Shown piece by piece: positions 10,688-22,787 of a stretch of 64,000 nt of DNA (position 1 is its first letter; each line of letters starts with the position of its first letter). The notes under the pieces are model-generated. The model did no database searches. It worked only from the letters and a program-made list of their open reading frames with translations, and was not told where the DNA came from. Source of the stretch: Circinella umbellata (Eukaryota > Mucoromycota > Mucoromycetes > Mucorales > Lichtheimiaceae); assembly GCA_025093555.1 (NCBI GenBank), contig JAIWNF010000064.1, positions 124,001-188,000 of the forward strand, written 5' to 3'. The translations under genes were made by a program, and so were the position numbers.

Positions 10688-11930
10688 AGAATTGTGTGTA
10701 TATGTTTTTCTCATTAATTGCGTGTTTATGATGACCATCATTTTCAACATGGAAGGCAGCTGACACCCTTTGATCAACTATACCAGCTATATACCCAGCT
10801 TATCTTTTCTTCATTTTACCCCAGCACTTCATGCATTGTTTTTCCCCCTTATACTTTCCATATTTTTACTTATTTCCAGTTCACACCCACACACAAATAC
10901 AAATACACTTAAACATTCTGTTTTTTTTCGGCAACCCCCCTTTTGCGTTTTTCATCTTTCGCGCGTATGCGTAGCCTCATGTTTTTTTTTCTCGTTGTAA
11001 AAGCCCCAAGAAAATATGATATACAATTTTTAAAGCACTATAGGATTATTATTGGTATTATTATCACACCCCTTATTTTCTTTATTTTTCCCACATCTCC
11101 GTTAAGTGGCAATTCGAATTACAAACAAACAAACAAACAAAAAAAAACCATTTTTTTATAAGCATGCTGTCAAAAAGTATTTCCCACACAATGCACAGAT
11201 ATTATCCCATTCAGAACACATTTTTCAGCTACTTTTATAAATTTATATTATCCCTTTTGTTAAGATAAAAAAAAATCACTCTCTGTTTCTTTTCCCCCTT
11301 TTCCCCCTCGACTGTTTTGAGCTTTTATATTATTAAAAAAAATATAAACTTTGTATGTTGTGTTTCAAAAGAAAAAAAAGAATGTGCTGTTGACTGGATA
11401 AATGAGGCAAGTATCCATACACATGTTTGATAAATAAAAAAAAATGTTGTTGTTATGGGATCGACGGAATATTGTTGCTGTGTAACCAAAAAAAATTTGT
11501 TCGCGCTTTTTTTGTAAGTGTAACGAGATCTGCGCATCAAAGTGAAGGAAGATCGTTTTCTGGTTGGCTTAGAAGTTAATTAATTCTTTATGGGTTAGGT
11601 TACCCAGCCCTAACTTTAAAAATCAGATTTCATCCTCCACTTGATGAATTGTAATAGCTTTATACAGAGAAAATAATGATAATAATAATGATCGATGATC
11701 AATTAAAAGAAGAAAAAAAAAATGAGGCGTTTTATTCATTGATTTAATAATAAAAAAAAAAAGATAATTATTCTTTCTTTTTCCAGTAAAAAATCTTTCC
11801 ATCCCTTCTTCTTTTCTACTTTAAAGCTTTTCCTTTTTCTTCTTTTTCTTCTTTTTGTTTGATAAGTCTAAAATCGAAGCGAATCATTAGAATAAAATAC
11901 TCGAATATTTCCAAATAATAAACAATAATA
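10688..11930. other. Intergenic region, promoter of the CON7-like gene
   Basis: No gene recognised. The left part is pyrimidine-rich (C/T) on the plus strand and the right part holds poly-A and CTTTTTCTTCTTTTTC tracts just before the CON7-like start. Short open frames here follow composition only. Confidence 0.45.
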
Positions 11931-13097
11931 ATGTCATCATTTGCATCACCTTATAATGCTGCAGCAGCAGTAGCTGCTCAACAACATTTGGAACAACAAG
12001 AGGCAGCAGTAGCTGCTGCCGTTGTCACATCCTATTATTCTAACCCTACTTATAATACCACTACAGGTAGTTATGCTTCATCTTCTCAAACAACAATTCC
12101 CCCACCCCCACAATCCTATATCCAACAACAGCAACAGCCCTCAAAATATGGTTATCCTCCTCAACAGCAACAGCAAGCGGAAGCAGCTGCAGCTGCAGCT
12201 GCCATTCATGGTCATCCATTACCACCACTTTCGCAGCTTTTACCCCCACGTGCACCACAAGCAACTGCATCTACTTCTGGGGTTGCTACAAGCACTACGA
12301 GCGCTGCGAATAGAATTTCAACGACAGCAAGAGCAACAGCAACACCATCTATGAATACCACAGAACATTCTCATGAACATTATTTACAAAAACCATTGTA
12401 TCATCCACCACATGTACCTCAACAACAGCATATGTATGATTATTCTTCTCATCCTCAGCATCATCATAGACATTTACCATCACCACCACCATCGATTCAT
12501 GAACAGCATCATCATATTCATCATCAACAGCAACAACAACAACAACAACAACAACAACAGCAGCAACAACCTAAGGTTTTTGCATTTGTATCACTTCCAG
12601 GCATTAATCAAAAAAAGCGACCACGCCGTAAATACCACGAGATTGAACGATTGTACCACTGTAATTTTCCAGGCTGCAACAAATCTTATGGTACATTAAA
12701 TCATTTGAACGCACATGTTTCTATGCAACAACATGTAAGTACTTTTTTTTTATTGATTAATTAATATAAGGGGTTGCTATGATTAAAACTCTATGTATTG
12801 AAGAAAAAAATACGTGTTGCCATGGATGCTTAAAACATAAAGTGAATGCGTTGCTTAATTAGTTTTATATTTATCTTGTGAATGATTTTATAGGGCCCGA
12901 AGCGACATCCTTCAGAATTTAAAGAATTAAGAAAGGAATGGAGACAAAGACGACGTGAACAGCAGCAACCCAAGATAGCAAATAGTCAGCAACATCAGCG
13001 ACAACAGGAACAGGAACAGCAACATCAGCAATTAATTGAGCAACAACATTATCAGCATCATCATCATCCCCATCATCCACAACAACCTTATTACTGA
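11931..13097 (+). CDS. CON7-like C2H2 zinc-finger transcription factor
   Basis: Two exons, 11931-12734 and 12894-13097 (phase 0, GTAAGT donor, TATAG acceptor), 335 aa. One C2H2 finger lies at Cys244, Cys249, His262, His268 (C-x4-C-x12-H-x5-H), split from its C-terminal extension by the intron exactly after His268. The flanks are what identify it: FAFVSLPGINQKKRPRRKYH-EIERLY before the finger, GTLNHLNAHVSMQQH in it, and GPKRHPSEFKELRKEWRQRR after it, as in fungal Con7 proteins, which control morphogenesis and infection structures in Magnaporthe and related fungi. The rest is low-complexity: Ala/Gln-rich N-terminus, a Gln tract (about residues 199-215, CAA/CAG codons), and His/Gln-rich tail. 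Target genes in this fungus are unknown. Confidence 0.88.
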
Positions 13098-14824
13098 ATT
13101 TCATCATAAGTCGGATTTTCATTATGCCCCCTTTTCCTTTTTTTTTTTTTTTTTCGTTGGTCGCCAAGTCTAATTATTATGAAAAAAAAAAACAAGGAAC
13201 AAAAATTCTTCTTTGTATGCTTTTTTTTATATTACGCAATTTTTCTACAACACTATATTATCTCATGTACATATATACTTGCTTTATTCTTATAAATTAT
13301 TATCATCGTTTTCTTTTTCCTTTTTTTGTTTAAATATGCCCCACCCTCACGCTAAATCCCATAAAAAAATTAATAGAAAAAGAAATTTTTGTAACACCAT
13401 TAATTCCCTCTTTTTGAAATGAATGTTTAATAATTATTAAGTGGGAAAATAGGATGAAAGAAATTAATTTTTTTCTTCGTTTCCTTCTGTAAATTGGATG
13501 ATTTTTCTATTTTTGGTGGAATAAAGTAGATTGTTTTAAAAAGGAGAGGGCATGCCTAACTGTGTAAAAAGTTCAGATAGTAAATGAATTAATTTTATTT
13601 GGGTGACATCATTACTAATAATATACTATGTTTTATTGGTGTATAATGTCGGTTTAAATAATAAGAGAGGAACAATAGAGCACCTACAAGTAATTTTTGG
13701 CTGATTTAAAATGGGGGAAACACATTTCACTAATAAGTGGATAAACAATTTTGCCCAAAGCTATTAGAAAGATACGGAGACCGGAAGAGCCAGAAAATAG
13801 GTTATCTTTGCTGGCTTTTTTTCATCGTTCAGGCTCATATCCAAAACGGTAACAAGTCTCCAATGGGTTGGGTCGAAGCATTTCTTTTTTTGGGGGGTAG
13901 TAATGGATCTTATCCAGGTTTTTTTTTATTCGCCCCGACGAAGTGTACTAGAATGGAATGGATTCAAGCATATCTTTTTTTTTTAATTGATAATGATATT
14001 ATATTTTACCATTCTTTGATGTGATAGGGAAAAAGAGACAAAAGTAGATGATATAGAAAGATAATATATATTAAAATTTTACTCAACAATATATAAAAAT
14101 AGGGTCCATAGAAAAAAGACAACCCCTCCTCTTGTTTTTTTTTCTGGATTGTTTATATGGTTCCCCCAACCATCCATCTTTTTATACAGTTCTTTTTTTT
14201 CTAAGATAGTACTTTTTTTTCCCCCAAAAACAATAGGTCGAGTTTTAGAAATAATAAAGGGCCATTGGATGAGTGAACAACCGTTGGGGTATCAGTCACA
14301 TCCCCGACAGCTTTGATCCGGGAAATTGTAACCCAGCTCCCACACATTTGGGTTAAATGTTAGTTGCTTGATGCGATGTTTTATTTTATACATACAAATT
14401 GTGTGTCTCGGCTTTACAATAGAGTTGAACCTCCTAGGACTTCTAACCCCTTCCCTTCTTCTTTTCGTTTTGCCAACAAAAGCTCAACAAAAAAAAAAAA
14501 AAAGACTTTAGGCGGGAAAAGCTTTTATTTTTTTCATTTCTTTTTCTTCTTGTCTTCTACTTCTTACTACTACTACTTCTTTCCTATCTTTTTTTTGTTG
14601 GTGTGTAAACTTACTTTTTTTTCTTTTTGTATATTTTTTTCCTTGTCTTTTTTTTTTTTTGCATATTATTCCCCTCCTCTTTTTTTTTCTTTACTACTAC
14701 TTCATCCTCCTCCGTCTTCTCTCGTTGTCGTTTATAAAGAAATCATTTTTATCTCTCAACGACTACTACTTTTTTAATTCTATCTATCAACGAAGCATAT
14801 AACACAATATAATATATTACAATC
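13098..14824. other. Intergenic region, promoter of ACC1
   Basis: 1.7 kb without a recognised gene. From about 14480 to 14790 the plus strand is a long C/T tract, typical of strongly expressed fungal genes, ending 35 bp before the ACC1 start. GTAACCCAGCTCCCACACATTTGGGTTA (14328-14355) has inverted halves TAACCCA / TGGGTTA. The frame at 13737-14024 looks like chance. Confidence 0.45.
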
Positions 14825-17800
14825 ATGGTTGATCATAAGACTGTACCCTCACATTTCTTAGGTATGTTGACTATTCTATCTATTTATCAATCAATTTCTT
14901 TTAATAGTGATATACATATATATATATGTATATATGAATGAAACTGAAAAAACAAACCACAACCATTCCCCAATATCTATATATTATAGGAGGTAACTCC
15001 ATTGATTCCGCACCTCAAGGTGCTGTTCGCGATTTTGTCAAACAACACGAAGGTCATACTGTCATCAGCAAAGTTTTGATCGCCAACAATGGTATGGCTG
15101 CCATGAAAGAAATTAGATCTGTACGTAAATGGGCTTATGAAACTTTTGGCGATGAACGCGCTATCGAATTTACTGTCATGGCTACACCTGAAGACTTGTC
15201 CGCCAATGCTGAATATATTCGTATGGCTGACAACTATGTTGAGGTACCTGGTGGTACTAATAATAACAATTATGCCAATGTTGAATTAATTGTTGATGTT
15301 GCTGAACGTGCTGGTGTTCATGCAGTATGGGCTGGTTGGTATGTATCATATTAAATTTAAACGGAACATGGGGTGAATGTGGATGACAATGTTGTATTGG
15401 TGGTGGTTTCACAAAAAAAAAGTTCAAAAAGAAATATGGATTACATTGCGTGGTTGTCAATGTTAAAAAAAAATTGAGACTAAAAATTTTTTGTATCACA
15501 TTTTCTAAAAAAAAAATTATTAGGGGCCACGCATCAGAAAACCCAAAATTACCTGATATGCTAGCAACAAGTAAAAACCGATGTGTATTTATTGGTCCTC
15601 CAGCATCTGCTATGCGATCCTTAGGTGACAAGATTTCTTCCACCATTGTTGCTCAAAGTGCAGATGTCCCTACAATGGGATGGAGTGGTGATGGTATTAG
15701 CGAAACGGAAGAAACCGCTGAAGGTCATGTTATTGTTCCCGAAAAGGCTTATCTTGATGCATGCGTTCAAACTGCTGAAGAAGGTCTCAAATCTGCTGAA
15801 AAAATTGGCTATCCTATCATGATTAAAGCCTCTGAAGGTGGTGGTGGTAAAGGTATTCGTAAAGTCGAAGACCCTGCTGATTTCAAGCAATGCTTTGCTC
15901 AAGTCCAAGGTGAAATCCCTGGTTCTCCTATTTTTATCATGAAATTGGCAGGTAATGCTCGCCATTTGGAAGTCCAATTATTGGCAGATCAATATGGTAA
16001 TGCCATCAGTTTGTTTGGCAGAGATTGTTCAGTTCAACGTCGTCATCAAAAGATTATTGAAGAAGCCCCAGTAACCATCGCTAAACCTGATGTATTTGAA
16101 CAAATGGAAAAGGCTGCTGTTCGTCTTGGTAAAATGGTCGGTTATGTTTCAGCTGGTACTGTTGAATACTTGTATAGTCATCAAGATGAAAAGTTTTACT
16201 TTTTGGAATTGAACCCAAGATTACAAGTCGAACATCCTACTACAGAAATGGTGTCTGGTGTCAATTTACCCGCTGCTCAATTGCAAATTGCTATGGGTAT
16301 CCCATTACATCGTATCCGTGATATCCGCGTTCTTTATGGTGGTCAACCTACTAGTGCATCTACCATTGACTTTGATTTTAGCAATCCTACTTCGTTTGAA
16401 GTTCATCGTCGTCCTGTTCCTAAGGGCCACGTTATTGCCGTTCGTATCACTGCTGAAAATCCAGATGCAGGATTTAAACCTTCTTCTGGTATGATGCAGG
16501 AACTCAACTTCCGTTCTTCGACCAATGTGTGGGGTTATTTCTCTGTTGTATCTGCCGGTGGTTTGCACGAATATGCAGATTCTCAATTTGGTCATATTTT
16601 CGCTTATGGTGAAAACCGTCAGCAAGCTCGCAAGAATATGGTCATTGCTTTGAAAGAATTGTCCATTCGTGCTCATTTCCGTACTACTGTTGAATATATT
16701 ATTCGTTTGTTGGAAACTCCTGACTTCGAAGAAAACACCATCAACACCGGATGGTTGGATATGTTGATTACCAACAAGTTGACTGCTGAACGTCCCGATA
16801 CTATGTTGGCCGTCTTTTGTGGTGCTGTTACCAAGGCCCATACTTTATCTCAAGAATGTCGTCAACAATACAAACAAAGCTTGGAACGTGGTCAAGTACC
16901 TGGCCGAGATATGCTGAAGACCGTTTTCACTATCGATTTCATTTATGAAGATCAACGTTATAACTTTACTGTCACTCGTTCCGCTCCTGGTATTTATACT
17001 TTGTATTTGAATGGTAGCAAGACTCAAGTCGGTATTCGTGAATTGACTGATGGTGGTCTTTTGGTATCGATTGGTGGCAAGTCTCACACCACTTATTCTC
17101 GTGAAGAAGTTCAAGCTACTCGTTTGATGATTGATGGCAAGACTTGTTTGTTAGAAAAAGAAACCGATCCTACTCAGTTGCGTAGTCCTTCGCCTGGTAA
17201 ATTGGTTAGTTTATTGATGGAAAATGGTGATCATGTTAAAGCTGGTCAAGCTTATGCTGAAATTGAGGTATGTAGTAATTATGTTTCTGAAAGGGGATAA
17301 TATATTGGATATAGTTGTGGAATGAAGTGACTAAGAAATAAATAATTGTATAGGTTATGAAAATGTACATGCCTTTGGTTGCTACCGAAGATGGTCATGT
17401 TCAATTCATCAAGCAAGTTGGTGGTACTTTGGAAGCTGGTGATATCATTGGTATCCTTTCTTTGGATGATCCTAGTCGTGTCAAGACTACTTTGCCATTC
17501 ACTGGTACTGTTCCTACTTTCGGACCTCCTCATATTACTGGTGACAAGCCTATCCAGCGCTTCGAAGCTACCAAGCGTACTCTGGAATACATTTTGCAAG
17601 GATATGACAATCAAGCTCTTATTCAAACTGCTGTCAAGGACTTGACTGAGATTTTGCGCGATCCTGAGCTTCCTTACTCTGATTTCGCTGCTCTTATGTC
17701 GGCCATTTCGAGTCGCTTGCCTCCACGTCTTGAACAAAGCTTGCACGAAATTTTGGATAAAAAGCCAGCTGATTTCCCTGCAAATGAATTATTGACTCGC

Positions 17801-20800
17801 ATCGAACATTATGCTCGTGACAATGTTACAACTCAAGCTGAAGCCACTGCACTCAAGGCTACTACTGATCCCATGGTTCAAATTTTGGAGCGTTATAGTA
17901 AGGGTTTGAAGCATCACGAATATTTGGTTTATGTTGAATTGATGGAACAATTTTATGATGTCGAAATCTTGTTCAGTGGTGCTCAACAACGTGATGAAGA
18001 AGTAATCTTGTCATTGCGTGATCAAAACAAGGATGATCTTGAAAAGGTGTTAGCTATTGTATTGTCTCATGCCAAGGTTTCCAGCAAGAACACGTTGGTA
18101 ATGATCTTATTGGATTTGATCTCACCTTCGGTCGGTGGCTCTCTTGACAAGTTCTTTACCCCTATTCTCAAGCGTTTGTCTGAAATTGATAGTCGTGCCA
18201 CTCAAAAGGTTGCTCTCAAGGCTCGTGAATTACTGATTTTGTGTCAATTGCCATCGTATGAAGAACGTCATAGCCAAATGTACCAGATCTTGAATAACTC
18301 TGTCACTGAAAGTGTTTATGGTGGTGACATTGAACGTCGCACACCAAGTCATGATGCCTTCAAGGATTTGATTGACACCAAGTTCAATGTCTTTGATGTC
18401 TTGCCCAACTTCTTCTATCACAGCGATCCTTATATTGTTTTGGCTGCCATCGAAGTCTACTGCCGTCGTTCGTACCATGCATACAAGATTCTTGATGTCG
18501 CATACAACTTACAGCGTGAACCCTATGTTCTCGCATGGAAGTTCTTGCTTCAAACTGCTACACGCAGCATTGACAACAACAAGCGTATTGCTTCTTACTC
18601 TGATTTGACCTTCTTGTTGAACAACACTGAAGAAGAGCCTGTCCGTACTGGTGCCATGACCGCTTGTCGATCACTGGAAGAATTGCAAAATGAGTTACCT
18701 CGTATTTTGACTGCCTTTGAAGAAGAGGAGTTACCTCCTATGCTCAAGAATCAACAACGTCCTAAGCCTCAAGCTCGCATGGAAAACATTTTGAACATTG
18801 CTGTCCAAAGCCAAGGTGTTGAAAAAGATGATGCTTACTGGCGACCCAAGATTGCTGAAATTATCAGCCAACACAAGGATGAATTCCGTCGTGCACACTT
18901 GCGTCGTATCACGGTGATTGTTTCTCGTGAAGACCAATGGCCTGATTTTTATACTTTCCGCGAGCGTGAAGATTATATTGAAGATGAGACTATTCGTCAT
19001 GTTGAACCTGCTTTAGCTTATCAATTGGAATTGGCTCGTCTTTCCAACTTTGATATCAAGCCTTGTTTTATTGAAAACCGTCAAATGCATGTCTATTATG
19101 CTGTTGCCAAGGAAAATCCATCAGATTGTCGCTTCTTTGTTCGCGCCCTTGTTCGCCCTGGTCGTGTCAAGAGTTCGATGCGTACTGCTGATTATTTGAT
19201 TTCCGAATCTGATCGCTTGTTGACTGATATTTTGGACACTTTGGAAATTGTCAGCCACGAATACAAGAACTCAGATTGTAATCACTTGTTCATTAACTTT
19301 ATTCCTACTTTCCAATTGGAAGCCGATGAAGTTGAAACTGCTCTTAAGGAATTCGTTGATCGTCATGGTAAGCGTTTATGGAAGTTGCGTGTCACTGGTG
19401 CCGAAATCCGTTTCAACATCCAACCCAAGCATCCTGACGCACCTATCATTCCCATGCGTTTCACTGTTGACAATGTTTCTGGCTATATCTTGAAGGTCGA
19501 TGTCTATCAAGAAGTCAAGACTGAAAAGAGCGGATGGGTTTTGAAATCTTCCGGCCGTATTCCAGGTGCTATGCACATGCAATCATTGACTCAGCCTTAT
19601 CCTACCAAGGAGTGGTTGCAACCTCGTCGTTATAAGGCTCATTTGATGGGTACTACTTATGTATACGATTTCCCTGAATTATTCCAGCAAGCTATTCATA
19701 TTCAATGGGCACAAGCTATCAAGAATGATTCTAGCTTGAAGGAACCCCGATCATTGGTTGAAGGCAAAGAATTGGTTTTGGATGACGATGGTTCTATTCA
19801 AGAAATTGATCGTGCTCCTGGTACTAATACCGTTGGTATGGTTGCATGGTTATTAACTTTACGTACACCAGAATACCCTGAAGGTCGCCGCATTGTTGTT
19901 ATTGCAAACGATATCACGTTTAAGATTGGTTCGTTTGGTGTTGCTGAAGATGAAGTATTCTTCAAGGCTTCTGAATTAGCTCGTAACTTGGGTATTCCAC
20001 GTATTTATTTGTCAGCCAACTCTGGTGCTCGTATTGGTCTTGCCGATGAGTTAATCAGTCAATTCAAGGCTGCATGGAAGGATCCTCAAAACCCTGCTCA
20101 AGGTTTCAAATACCTTTATTTGACTCCCGAGACTCATCAATCTTTGAGCCAAAATGGTAATGGTGCTAAATGTGTAAATGTCGAAGAAATCGAAGATGAA
20201 GGTGAAAAGCGATGCAAGATCACTGATGTTATTGGTTTCACCGATGGTCTTGGTGTTGAAAACTTGAGAGGATCTGGTTTGATTGCCGGTGCTACTGCTC
20301 GTGCTTATGATGATATTTTCACCATCACCTTGGTTACCTGTCGATCTGTTGGTATTGGTGCTTATTTAGTTCGTCTTGGCCAACGTGCTGTTCAAAACGA
20401 AGGTCAGCCAATTATTTTGACCGGTGCTCCTGCATTGAACAAGGTGTTAGGTCGTGAAGTTTATACTTCCAATTTGCAATTGGGTGGTACTCAAATCATG
20501 TACAAGAACGGTGTTTCTCATTTGACAGCTGAAAATGATTTGGAAGGTGTTGGCAAGATTGTTCGCTGGCTTTCATATGTTCCTGAATCTCGTGGTGCTC
20601 CTGTTACGATGCGTATTGGTGCTGATCCTATTGATCGTGAAGTTGAATACTTGCCTCCCAAGGGACCTTCCGATCCTCGTTTCTTCTTGAATGGTAAGAA
20701 CGATAATGGCAAGTGGTTGAGTGGTTTCTTCGATCGTGATTCATTTGTCGAAACTCTCAGCGGTTGGGCTCGTACTGTTGTTGTCGGTCGTGCTCGTTTA

Positions 20801-21886
20801 GGTGGTATCCCTATGGGTGTTGTTGCTGTTGAGACCCGTACTGTCGAAAACATCATTCCTGCCGATCCTGCTAACAGTGACTCTACTGAACAAGTCTTTA
20901 TGGAAGCCGGTGGTGTATGGTACCCCAACTCTGCCTTCAAGACTGCACAAGCTATTAACGATTTCAACAAGGGTGAACAATTGCCATTGATGATTTTTGC
21001 CAACTGGCGTGGTTTCTCTGGTGGTCAACGTGACATGTACAACGAAGTTTTGAAGTATGGTGCTCAAATCGTCGATGCTTTGAGTAATTACAAGCAGCCT
21101 GTATTTGTCTATTTGATCCCTAACGGTGAATTACGTGGTGGTGCGTGGGTCGTTATTGACCCTACCATCAACAGTGAAATGATGGAAATGTATGGCGATG
21201 TTCAAGCTCGTGGTGGTGTTTTGGAACCTGAAGGTATTGTTGAAATTAAGTATCGTAAGCCTCAATTGTTGGCTACCATGGCCCGTTTGGATGAACGTTA
21301 TGCTTCTTTGAAACGTGAATTGGATGAAGCTACTGACGATGCCAAGAAGGCTGAATTGAAGAAGCAAATCGAAGCACGTGAACAAGAGCTATTGCCTGTC
21401 TACCAACAAATATCTGTACAGTTTGCTGATTTGCATGATCGTGCTGGTCGTATGGAAGCCAAGGGTGTTATTCGCAAGCCTCTCGAGTGGCGCTTCTCCC
21501 GTCAATACTTCTACTGGCGCGTCCGTCGTAGATTGAATGAAGAATATGCTATTCGCAAGATTAAGGAAGCTGCTCCCAAGATGACTCATGAGGCCATGTG
21601 TACTTTGTTGAAGCAATGGTTTGTCGCTGATAATGATATCGCTTCCACCTCTAGTGAGCAAGTCTGGCAACAACAAGATGAAAAGGTCTCTGAGTGGTTT
21701 GATAAGCAAAGTGCTTTGATCGAACAACGCATTGCCAAGATCAAGAGTGAGTCTACTAAGGAGCAAGTCGTTGCTCTCGGTGCCGCAGATCAAGAAGCCG
21801 TTATTGAAGGTTTCTCCAAATTGATTGAAAACATGAGCGTAGAAGCCCGTAAGGAAACTTTACGCAAACTTGCTACTCGATTCTAA
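14825..21886 (+). CDS. ACC1: Acetyl-CoA carboxylase, multidomain cytosolic enzyme
   Basis: Four exons: 14825-14861, 14990-15338, 15524-17267, 17354-21886; all junctions are GT-AG and in phase, giving 2220 aa, the usual length for fungal Acc1. It carboxylates acetyl-CoA to malonyl-CoA, the committed step of fatty-acid synthesis. Order of parts: biotin carboxylase (about 40-560; [20 protein letters not shown] near the start, ATP-grasp glycine loop [11 protein letters not shown] at about 232-240, [13 protein letters not shown]); biotin carrier with VMKMYMP, target Lys713, coded at the very start of exon 4; central region; carboxyltransferase (about 1500-2100; [35 protein letters not shown]). No mitochondrial presequence is apparent, so the cytosolic form is expected. 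Intron 3 ends immediately before the biotin motif; if retained, the frame stops after about ten more codons, leaving biotin carboxylase without carrier. No key residue is missing. Confidence 0.98.
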
Positions 21887-22787
21887 AAAAAAGTAATAGT
21901 TTTTTCTCACCTTATATAATATACATAAATGCGTTTATTTCTAAACACACACACATACACACATCCTAATCACTCGATGTAGTACCCTTTACACATATAA
22001 AATACACCTTTATATATATATAAACTCCAACATCCTCTTTTTTGTATTCAAATTTATAGTTTTGTTTCTTTTGCACCTATTGTACACCATATACAATTAT
22101 ATAAATCATTTATTTTTTGACATAATGAGGTTCATATTTTTATTGTGATTTTCTTAATTCCATTTAAACGTTTCGGTAATAATTTTTTGATACATGTAAG
22201 GTGCTCTCATGATGATAATTGGGTAATTCGCTCTTATGAGTAATCAGAAATGCCGGCTCTAATGCCGGAAACGATATTCCCTAATTTCTTTTCTTAAAAA
22301 ACATGATCAACGAGCTTTATATGTATTAGAATCCATGTAGTGCCATTCACATATATGATAAGGCGAAAAAGAAAACCAATATTTTCTTGATGTAAACAAT
22401 AAAGCATGGTATTTTATGCCTATCACTCCTACTTCCATAAGATAGTAAAACTTGTGATAAATAAAACAGAAGATATTGTTGCTGGCTAAAATGACCCAAT
22501 CTTCCCCTGCATGTCTTGCGGTGAAGTACATTCAAGATAACAGCCCAAAACGAATAGTATATTTGAAGTGTTTGTGACTTTAATAACATATTGCTAATGT
22601 ATAAAAAAATAATCAGGAGTACTTGCATTGATTCTTTTTTTTAGCTCTTTTTCCTTTAAATTCTTTTTCAGTATTGTTGGTATAATATAGTGTTTAATGA
22701 AAACCCTGTCACCATCATATAATTTCACCATCTTTCTCTTTGACACAACTGACAAAAAAGCGAATTAATCTGTATACAGTATCAGGA
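21887..22787. other. Intergenic region, ACC1 3' flank and transporter promoter
   Basis: CA- and TA-rich just after the ACC1 stop (ACACACACACATACACACAT near 21944-21963). AATGCCGG occurs twice (22249-22256, 22260-22267). No gene recognised. Confidence 0.45.

Noticed and set aside
13737..14024. Plus-strand open frame of 95 codons before ACC1
   Set aside because: Crosses T- and G-runs, no recognisable motif, in the ACC1 promoter region.
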